Assembly: GCA_009746045.1 (NCBI GenBank)
Contig: RPFO01000667.1
Span: forward strand, 1,788,569-1,852,568
DNA from: Mesostigma viride
Lineage: Eukaryota; Streptophyta; Mesostigmatophyceae; Mesostigmatales; Mesostigmataceae
Length of the DNA: 64,000 nt
Reading direction: 5' to 3'
Below the pieces are notes generated by a model that searched no databases, was not told where the DNA came from, and was given only the letters and a program-made list of their open reading frames with translations. Shown here one piece after another: positions 56,506-64,000 of the stretch. The position numbers were made by a program, and so were the translations under genes. Positions within the stretch are counted from its first letter, which is position 1, and each line of letters begins with the position of its first letter.

Positions 56506-56858
56506 CCCACCCTAAGTTGGGGGGCTCTTGCTCCTGCATGCGAGGGAGACGAGATGACTACTTAAAACCTGCCCTGCCTTTGGCAGGGGTTCTACTCATT
56601 GTTTTCAATCAAATCGGCTAGTTTTCTTGGGAGCTCAAGTGTCATAATAATCATTATAAGACACCATAAGTAAGTAAGTACTTGCGTGTCATGCGCATGG
56701 GCATTAATTAATTATTTTATTAATAGACACGTGACTGCGCATGGGCATGCCACGGAGTACTATCCTAATCTCATTAGAAAAATAATTACACGAAAGTTAC
56801 ACATATCGTCTGCATCATGCCCCAACCAAATAGTCACTAGAGGGGGATAAACTCCTCA
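56506..56858. repeat. Unassigned sequence and dispersed unit B, split by LINE
   Basis: 56670-56858 matches 45530-45690. The unit resumes at 59107 after the LINE. A 31-bp tail-only insertion lies at 56705-56735. Confidence 0.6.
56705..56735 (-). mobile_element. 31-bp insertion of family-3 half-hairpin and tail
   Basis: TGCGCATGGGCAT is duplicated at 56692-56704 and 56736-56748. The insert, read on the minus strand, is GTCACGTGTCTATTAAT plus an A/T tail: only the 3' half of the terminal hairpin. The unit-B copy at 45530 (GGGCATGGGCATGC) lacks it. Confidence 0.8.
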
Positions 56859-59106
56859 GCGTAACCGGGACCCATTGCTGAAACCGGTGCTCCTGGCCGC
56901 CCTCGGGGAGGCCTACGCCCATGCTTAGGACGCAGAGGCGGCCCAGTGCATCGCAGATGCCAAGGCCTGCCAAGCTCACAACCATGCAGGGCAAGGACAT
57001 GTGGTACCACCTCGACCGGCTCGGCCGCCGGCGGCAGCGCACCCCGGTGGAGCACACGGGGGACGGCACGGCGCCGGTAAGCCTTGACCGCTCGTTGGCC
57101 CACAATGTTTCCTTGACAGGTGGGGCTCGCGCCCCTCCCCCGCCGCTTCACCCCGAGACAGCCGCCCGTCTCGGTGTTGCCGGACCCCCGCCGCCGCCTG
57201 CGCCACCCTCCTCGGCCGCGGACTACCAATTAGTCCCCGCCTTGCAGGAGGGCTGCCTTGCCACTGACGACGTCGTCCCCCCCTTCACTTTGAAGGAACT
57301 GGACGGCGCCCTTGCTCGCCTGCGGTACGATGCGGCGGTCGGTGCCGACCACCTTTCTGCTGAGCTGCTGAAGACCCCTGATCCGGCGGTTAGGGATCTT
57401 CTGCTGGCGTTCTGCAACCGTGTCCTGCTTCCTGACGAGCCTCCGCCTGCTGAGTGGCAGACGGCCATCCGCGTCATGCTGTACAAGAAGGGCTCTGCTG
57501 CTGACCCCGGTAACTACCGGGGTGTCGATCTGCCTCCAGAGCGCCGCGCGCTGAAGGTCTTCATGCGCATGATGCTGCACAGGCTCCGCGCCGCGCTGGA
57601 CCCACACCTGGGTGAGTCTCAGATGGGTTTCCGTCGTGGTCGTAACACTGTCATGGCTGTGTTTGTCGCGCGCCGGTTGATGGAGGAGGTGCGTCGCCTT
57701 CCCCTTGACAGTTTGCCGCTGGTCTTCATTTTTGTTGACTATATCAAGGCCTTTGACACGGTCCTCTGGGAGGCTCTTTGGGCCATCCTATAGCTCTGGA
57801 TCGAGTGCCACCTGCGTTTATTGCTGCCATTCGCCGACTGTATGAGGGCTCACAGGCAGTAGTGCGGACTGCGGAAGGCGCCACCCCACCATTCCCCCTT
57901 CACCACGGGGTGTGGCAATTAGGTTGTGTCCTGTCCCCATATCTGTTCATTTAATTGTCGTTGATCACGTCATGCGCCGAGCACGTGCGCGCTTTACTGC
58001 TCTTAACTTGGGGTTCGAGCCTGGCTTGGACATCCTTAACGACAGCGCGCACGGCGGGGTTAAACCTGGTTACCGCCTGGCCGACTTGATTTATGCGGAC
58101 GACACCACCCTCATCGCGCGCCCCGAGCACATTCAGACCTGGCTGGACTGTCTGGGCTTGGAGGCGTGGGCGGTGGGGTTGGAGATTAGTGTCAAAACTG
58201 AGGCTATGGTGATTGGGGCTTCCAGTCGCCCGCCGCTACCACGGCTGCTAGACGGGACGGAGGTCCCGTTTCGTGATCGCTTTAAACTGCTGGGAAGCAT
58301 GCTTCCTGACACCGCCGCCGATGTGGACACCCGCATCTGCCTGGCCTGGGCTCGGCATCGTTCGCTGAAAACCTACTGGCACTCGAAGGTCCTCGGCGAG
58401 CACCGCAAGCGCATGCTCCTCAAGGTCCTGGTCCTCACGGTGCTCACGTATGGCGCCGAGGCATGGAAGCTCACGGACACGCTGGCGGCCGAGCTACACG
58501 GCACGGTAACCAGGATGCTCAGTCAGGCCCTGAATGTAGGGTTTGACACGCATAGGCATCTAGAATCTTTGTACCAGGGCATGCCTCGCATTTCGGACGA
58601 GATTAGACAGCGTAGGATAGCATTCGTAGGACATCTTGCTCGCACCAGCCAGGTAGACACCTCCCTCGGTCTGGCCGGCCCACAGCGGCTTGGCCAGCCA
58701 GGACGGCATATATATCCTGACCTGGCCTGGCCCTAAGGACATTCCTAAGAAGGTAGGCAAACATGTCATGACCTACCCACAGCAGTTGATGGCTGACCTA
58801 GTGGTCCCAGCGCAGTTTGAAAATCGCATTCACTCCCTCTCTCTTGCTTGGACTGCTATGCAGGACAAGAGGAGGTGGAAAACCATTGTCCAGGCTCATA
58901 CGCCCGCCCCTGTGGGCAAGGCCCCTCCCCCCAAGCGGAAGGGGCGCTTTGCTGACTAGTAGAATAAGTAGGGTTTTCTAGATTAGATTAGCTTAGAGTT
59001 AGATTAGTTCGGTTTCGCGGCTTTGCCCCCCCCTCCATCCATCCACGGGAATATGTGCTACATGATCTCCCAACGGAGTCATGATATAATATAATTTAAT
59101 TAAATT
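56859..59106 (+). mobile_element. Family-2 LINE, longest ORF2 copy (2.25 kb)
   Basis: TAAACTCCTCA is duplicated at 56848-56858 and 59107-59117. ORF2 spans most of it. 56921-57793: a linker with DELVPALQEG-like region, VPPFTLKELDGALARLRYDA, EWQTAIRVMLYKKGSAADPG, NYRGVDL (RT finger), SQMGFRRGRN and FIFVDYIKAFDTVLWEALW (motif A, catalytic Asp). A break follows; 57912-58736 gives ADLIYADDTTLIARPEH (motif C) and the C-terminal region to QPGRHIY; a further frameshift leads to 58690-58959 ending GKAPPPKRKGRFAD. At least three frame breaks. No APE endonuclease domain retained. The 3' end has CTCC-CAAC-GGAG with outer CATGA/TCATG pairing and an A/T tail. Confidence 0.88.
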
Positions 59107-59117
59107 TAAACTCCTCA

Positions 59118-59644
59118 TCTGAGCTGTCCTCTACTGTAATGGCAGACGAGGTGGTAAGACACCATGGTTGGGATGGATCCCTAATTCGGTGCATGCATGG
59201 TGGGTCATGCATGTGACCAGATTTGGCATACACAGTGATTCAGGCGCCCGCACCCCGGCAACTAGGGGTTAGATAGACATGCCATCTCCATCACAATCTC
59301 CATTTCCACATCCTTTCAAAGATTCATGCTCACATGATACAGTCTTCATTAATTAATTAATGCAGCTTCCGCCGATTCATCCATTCAATACAGTCCCTGA
59401 ATGATATTGACTGAGACGACAAAGGCTAGGGGCGTGGCATCCCAAAAATCGAACCACGCCTTTGTAAAGTTTCAACCACAATTGAGCCAGGTGCTGGCCC
59501 TAGCACGGAGTCTCAACAGAGTCCTCAACGTGGAGTCACCCTCCTGATACTTTTAAGGTTCATTAGGCGTGCATGAGCCTGGCAGTGCACGCTGACTACT
59601 CTAGGCCAGACCTGCCAAGTGCAGGCAACTGACGCACTGAGCGA
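59118..59644 (+). other. Unit B remainder and a diverged family-3 retroposon end
   Basis: 59118-59165 continues unit B. 59175-59365 resembles family 3 (GATTCAGGCGCCCGCACCCC, CTAGGGGTTAGATAGAC, then CTCACATGATACAGTC and TTAATTAATTAAT). 59366-59644 is unassigned. Confidence 0.5.
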
Positions 59645-60397
59645 CTACTTAACAACAGCCCATGGCTTCCTCTTTTTCATCCTCTCTTTGTAGTCACCCT
59701 TGCCGCCCGCCTGCTTGGCTTTCTGGATCTGCAGGAACTTCTTTTTCCTGCATGCCGAGGACACCCGGGAATCATGGGCCCGGGAACAAGTGCCGAGACC
59801 GGTGGGGATGTCAACAAGATGGTCAGAAAGAGATGGTCCCCTTACGCCGCATGGTTCAGAGAACATACTGGTCAGAACCGGGATGTTAGTTGCAAAGCTT
59901 CACGTTCAGGGAAATGTGCACTGAGGTTACAGAGGGGGCCCACGGGGATACACGTCCCCAGGGAAGTGCGAACAACACAAGCGTTGGCTGGCTCACTAGC
60001 GCCATCAATCTCATCGGAAGTACGATCGTTGAAATCGCCAGCCAAGCCAAGCCTCGAATCAAGACCACGATCCGGTACGGTGCAAGTGCGGTAGGGTGGA
60101 AGTAGGACGCCACACGCCCCGCCCAAATCTATCAAGTAGCAGATCGCCATTGCACCTGTTATGGGGGCACACAGACACTATCGATCCATCATGGAGGCCA
60201 TCATAGAGGTCATCATCTAGAGAATCCGGACCATGATACCTGGAGTGCCATATCCATACTACGTCCACTATCCATGAGACAGCCGGCGCAGGCCTGAAAA
60301 GTGGAGAATCCGTACCATGGTAGCTCGAGCCTGCCGTCATCATACATACACAAAGGACCTAAATTTATGGACTAAGGAACTGACTCGTAAGAAGACC
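59645..60397. other. Unassigned sequence, unit C fragment at 60265-60345
   Basis: Overlapping ORFs of 60-106 codons on both strands with no recognisable motif. A unit-C fragment (GCCGGCGCAGGCC, ACCATGGTAGCTCGAGCC) lies near the end. Confidence 0.45.
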
Positions 60398-60515
60398 CCA
60401 CCCACCCCCACCCCCACCCCCCACCCCCCACCCCCCACCCCCCACCCCCCACCCCCCACCCCCCACCCCACCCCCCACCCCCCACCCCCACCCCCCCCCC
60501 CACCCCCACCCCCAC
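60398..60515. repeat. (CCCCCCA)n C-rich tract
   Basis: Runs of four to ten C separated by single A; potential G-quadruplex on the minus strand. Confidence 0.95.
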
Positions 60516-61612
60516 CTCCTATGAAGATTTATTGACTCCTAAGAAGATAGCACCATCATTCTATACCCACACTATCAATCTATAGTAGTATAAAGAGAGC
60601 AGTACCAACTCATATCAATGAGACAACCAGCGCAGGCCAGAAATCTCGAGAACGCGGATCATAGTACCCAAAGCGCTATATATCCGCATACAAAGAGCAG
60701 TATACATGCTGCACTATCAATCTATATACACACAGACACTATCGATCCATATATGACAAGAGCAACACCAACTCATATCCACAGAGTGAGAGTGCTGAAC
60801 ATCCCCATCCAAGGAGCAGTATGTACGCAGCACGATCAATTTAGATACACACAAACAGTAACAATCCATATATGGATTGTTACTAAGAGAGCAATACCAC
60901 GCAACACTAGCAATATCACGCATCCAATCGGGATACACACAGAGAGAACTTGCAATCTGCATACGTGGGGCGCGATCGACATCATTCTGTACACAAGGCA
61001 CCAAAACAACAATAGTCCACATGCAGTCTTGCGTGCCAAACGGATGGGAGAGTATAAACACAGAGCGCTATATCTTTCAAGCCTTTCACACCAATTGCAG
61101 GAACTAGGTTTCTACCATGTACCTACTGAGCCCTATACAACACGTCTGAGCCCTACACAAGCTTACTGGTGATAACTGAGCCCTATACAACATACCAACT
61201 GATATAGTAATATATATATAGATATATATCAGCAAACTGGGAAAACTGTGTGTGCACCATCCATGAAAAAGAGGCAAGTAGCCCAGGAAAGCTCGAATAC
61301 ACTAATTACTTCTTTACACCTTTCCACTGTGTGGGCCGGCTTATGGCTACGCTCCTAGCATACCTACCTCTCAGGCATAGCTCCCACATCATGGGCCACC
61401 ATTCATCATGGGCCTCTATGCACATGACTACGCCATCCTATCACCTACCTTGCAGGCCCTTAAGGATGGTGGGGTGGTGGGATAGTGTATGGCTACACTT
61501 TTCTATCTATGATGTAAATGTAAGATCGCCTAGGTCCTAACTATGATACCTACCTACCTCCTATCTCACTAATATAACGAATAAACTATGATACCACCCT
61601 CCCTAACCCCGC
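60516..61612. other. Unassigned; contains a 28-bp perfect palindrome at 60857-60884
   Basis: AGTAACAATCCATA is followed immediately by its reverse complement. Short repeats CTATCAATCTATA and CTGAGCCCTATACAAC (three copies, 61127-61192) occur. No gene. Confidence 0.6.
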
Positions 61613-62981
61613 TCACATGTATGCCTTGGCCTCGCTCTGCGCGAGCAGCTCCTCAGTGAACGTGCGCTTGCGCTCCTTCTTGGTCAGCCGTGCCGAGTAG
61701 TACTCGGTGGGGCCTTCCACGACGGTGCCGATCTGGTGTGTGTGGGGGGTTGGGTTGGTTGGTTGGTTGGTTAGCTGTTTTATGAGACACACATGTACAT
61801 ATTGACGTCTTGGGGAGACGTCCACTATATCTTTAACTGGGGAATTCAGTGCTCCGTGGTCCCCCAACGGGGACACGAGACTAATTAATTGATTAATGAG
61901 ACAAACGACTAGTGATGGTGCTCGGTGGGGCCTTCCCACATGGCACCAACCTAATGGGGGAATGAGGCGGAGATAAAAGGGAGCGGGGGGGAGGGAGGGG
62001 GGAGGGGAGGGGGGGGGAGGGTAAGGCAGCGGAGCACAAGGGACGGGGTGTATAGAGGGCGTGACCAGTGGCAGAAATAGCAATGGTCCGAGGGGGGGGG
62101 AGGTAGCATGACCCTGCAGGTACCAGTGGCAGGATTTGTTGTGATGGAACGGGGGAACGGAGCAGAAGCAGGCCACAGTGGCGGAGGGGAAGGGGGGGCA
62201 TATGCGAGTGAGAGTGGAAGGATACAAACTCTTGAGGGGAAGGGAGGGGCAGTGAAACGGTGCAGGTAGAGGTGGCAGGATTAAGTAGGAATATGAGGGG
62301 GGCACATGGGGAGGCAGATCATGATAGCACAGATAGGATATGAACACATTCTAACCATTCATCATACTAGCCATGGTAGGTCCACATTCTAACCACTCGT
62401 TGGCCGCTTAACCATCTCCACCCATGCAAACAGACTCTAGTGGAATATTACCACATGGGGAGCCGCATGGTTGGGCTGTAATGCAATGAGAGACGGAGGG
62501 GGGGGGGCGCGCGCGAGAGAGAGAGAGAGAGAGTATTGTGCATAGGAACGATTGAATAGGACAGCCGGGGGAATGATTGAATAGGACAGAAATAGTTTCC
62601 TGGAACAACCCGAGGCCTTGGTGGAGTCGGACTAGAATAGGAGCTATCCAGCATGAATGCGTAGGAGCCATGCGTGGAATAGGCTGCGGGGCGTGCCTGG
62701 AAGGTGGGAACGTGTTGGAGTCGGCCGTGAATAGGAGCCCTACAAAACACGGATCGTAGTAATGTGAATAGGAGCCCTACAAAACACGGATCGTAGTAAT
62801 GTGATTAGGAGCCCTACAATACATGGAGAGTAGTAATGTGAATAGGGTCCCTACAATACATGGATAGTAGTAATGTGAATGGGAGACGTGAAGTACAACC
62901 ACCGCATACCTGGAAGAAGGTGGGGAACTTTTTGGAGTCGGCCGCCTTGTAGAAGCGCTTGGGGTCCATGGCTCCTCGCAG
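61613..62981 (-). CDS. Fcf2-type pre-rRNA processing protein, two 3' exons
   Basis: The minus strand has two exons with exact splice sites. Exon 62981-62910, after a GTGACAG acceptor, encodes LRGAMDPKRFYKAADSKK then FPTFFQ, and ends at CAG-GTATGC. Exon 61732-61613, after ACACACCAG, encodes IGTVVEGPTEYYSARLTKKE, RKRTFTEELLAQSEAKAYM and a stop. Both junctions are phase 0. Joined, this is the Fcf2 domain (DPKRFYK...FQIGTVVEG..EYYS.RLTKKER..T..EELL), found in yeast Fcf2 and human DNTTIP2, nucleolar factors for early pre-rRNA cleavage. The basic tail usual after the domain is short or absent. Upstream exons are not found; an intron with an (AAAGG)n tract precedes. Intron 61733-62909 is 1177 bp. 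Confidence 0.85.
61790..61895 (+). mobile_element. 106-bp retroposon in the Fcf2-like intron, compensated stem
   Basis: ATGAGACA is duplicated at 61782-61789 and 61896-61903. The stem reads TCCCC/GGGGA instead of CTCCC/GGGAG around the same CAAC loop, with GTG/CAC retained, followed by AATTAATTGATTA. It lies antisense within the intron. Confidence 0.8.
61975..62035. repeat. G-rich purine tract with quadruplex potential
   Basis: Many runs of four to nine G within 60 bp, on the non-coding strand of the Fcf2-like intron. Weaker purine-rich sequence extends to ~62290. Confidence 0.8.
62736..62883. repeat. 37-bp tandem repeat, four copies
   Basis: Unit GGAGCCCTACAAAACACGGA + TCGTAGTAATGTGAATA, with point changes accumulating in units 3 and 4. 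Ends 27 bp before the splice donor of the 62910-62981 exon. Confidence 0.9.
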
Positions 62982-63013
62982 CTGTCACCGGACGAGAAGA
63001 CGCGCAGGTAGTG

Positions 63014-63346
63014 ACAAGAAAAGGAAAAGGAAAGGAAAGGAAAGGAAAGGAAAGGAAAGGAAAGGAAAGGAAAGGAAAGGAAAGGAAAGGAAAGGAAAGG
63101 AAAGGAAAGGAAAGGAAAGGAAAAGGAAAGGAAAGGAAAGGAAAGGAAAGGAAAGGAAAGGAAAGGAAAGGAAAGGAAAGGAAAGGAAAGGAAAGGAAAG
63201 GAAAGGAAAGGAAAGGAAAGGAAAGGAAAGGAAAGGAAAGGAAAGGAAAGGAAAGGAAAGGAAAGGAAAGGAAAGGAAAGGAAAGGAAAGGAAAGGAAAG
63301 GAAAGGAAAGGAAAGGAAAGGAAAGGAAAGGAAAGGAAAGGAAAGG
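63014..63346. repeat. (AAAGG)n pentanucleotide array
   Basis: About 66 units with AAAAGG slips near the start and at 63120. On the Fcf2-like coding strand it is a (CCTTT)n polypyrimidine tract ending 33 bp upstream of the exon's acceptor. Confidence 0.97.
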
Positions 63347-63847
63347 AGAAGCAGGAAGAGGATGGGGGGCATCCGTGCCAGAAGAGGGCGCAAGGGGGAG
63401 AGACCGGATGAGTCGTGCCGCAAGAGGGAGCCAGGGGCGGGGGGCAAGGGAGAGGCACGCAGATGACAGAAAGGAGTTTATAGAGGTTCACAGAGGTTCA
63501 CTAGAAGTGTTAGGAGAGGGTCCACTATACGTGGCGATGAGGGCAGTGGACACGCAGATGAATCAACGGAGGTGAATCTATGGCTTCACACGGCAACCCC
63601 CTCCCCCAGGCATGCGCCAGAACCGAGGAAGTCCCATGATGCGGTTGACTGGGCATGGTGTCTAGGCGCCAGAGAGAAGTTCCATACATAACACTTATAC
63701 TGCAGTATATAACAGAAGTAGATTAACCCTAAGGAAAAGCAGCAATTCAAACAGTTCAATTTGCAGCAAAGGTGTCAAATATGCCCCTTCCCTTCCAGTC
63801 AGGAGGCTGGTCACGCCATTTCCATTAGTAGGCAACAGAGAGACAGA
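63347..63847. other. Unassigned sequence
   Basis: No exon recognised on either strand. Confidence 0.5.
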
Positions 63848-63934
63848 GATCGAGATCGATCGATCGATCGATCGATCGATCGATCGATCGATCGATCGAT
63901 CGATCGATCGATCGATCGATCGATCGATCGATCG

Positions 63935-64000
<66 letters not shown>
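63848..64000. repeat. (GATC)n followed by (GA)n
   Basis: 63848-63938 is GATC in tandem (~22 copies), a self-complementary tetranucleotide. 63939-64000 is pure GA running off the window edge. Confidence 0.97.

Noticed and set aside
62851-63491. Lys/Glu/Gly-rich and Ser/Phe/Pro-rich ORFs over (AAAGG)n
   Set aside because: Pentanucleotide repeat artefact inside or next to Fcf2-like introns.

Overview
This window reads as a repeat-saturated intergenic stretch of a eukaryotic nuclear genome. Spliced gene fragments, LINEs and SINE-like retroposons, at least six structurally complete DNA-transposon insertions and very large simple-sequence arrays are present. I see no operons, bacterial ribosome-binding sites, CRISPR arrays, rRNA, or tRNA genes. 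The ORF1-type LINE proteins, PIF/Harbinger, hAT and Mutator-like elements and the short spliced exons would fit a protist alga, most likely a green alga. That is a low-confidence guess, because no housekeeping gene is long enough here to place the organism.

Layout. 1-1530: three hexanucleotide arrays. 2155-5560: a 224-bp-arm foldback, then low-confidence coding fragments. 5965-10790: a ~170-bp satellite split by an ORF1-only retroposon (12-bp target duplication), itself split by a 3.5-kb terminal-inverted-repeat element. 10830-12970: reverse-transcriptase debris and a family-3 LINE. 14292-15042: last exons of an unrecognised gene. 15312-23848: an 8.5-kb foldback element with perfect 9-bp target duplications, whose arms are filled with 21-bp and ~27-bp tandem repeats. 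24590-27300 and 49490-52360: two inverted copies of a long dispersed unit, both used as landing pads by LINEs. 27300-31170: nested LINE copies. 31876-33593: a TTAA-flanked element. 33669-34112: a second copy of the unrecognised C-terminal exon. 35913-37791: a TA-flanked element holding LINE debris, then an ~890-bp (TTG)n tract. 38714-44341: a host-like gene whose exon is split at a TTA codon by a 3.8-kb PIF/Harbinger element; its last exon carries the third copy of that C-terminal motif. 46651-48590: three tandem LINE 3' ends. 52619-54099: a hAT element. 54322-56330: an ORF1-only 'half-LINE'. 56859-59106: the longest LINE reverse transcriptase. 61613-62981: two recognisable exons of an Fcf2-type pre-rRNA processing protein. 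63014-64000: (AAAGG)n, (GATC)n and (GA)n.

The unifying theme is the retroposon 3' end. Families 1 and 2, and a diverged copy, end in a small stem-loop with a CAAC loop and then an (AATT)n or AATT-related tail. Stem sequences differ between copies but pairing is kept. Insertions range from over 2 kb down to a bare 20-bp tail, nearly all bounded by clear 6-13-bp target duplications. This points to target-primed reverse transcription of LINEs plus ORF1-only and SINE-like passengers. Few intact genes work together here; the biology shown is mostly transposon-transposon and transposon-gene interaction.
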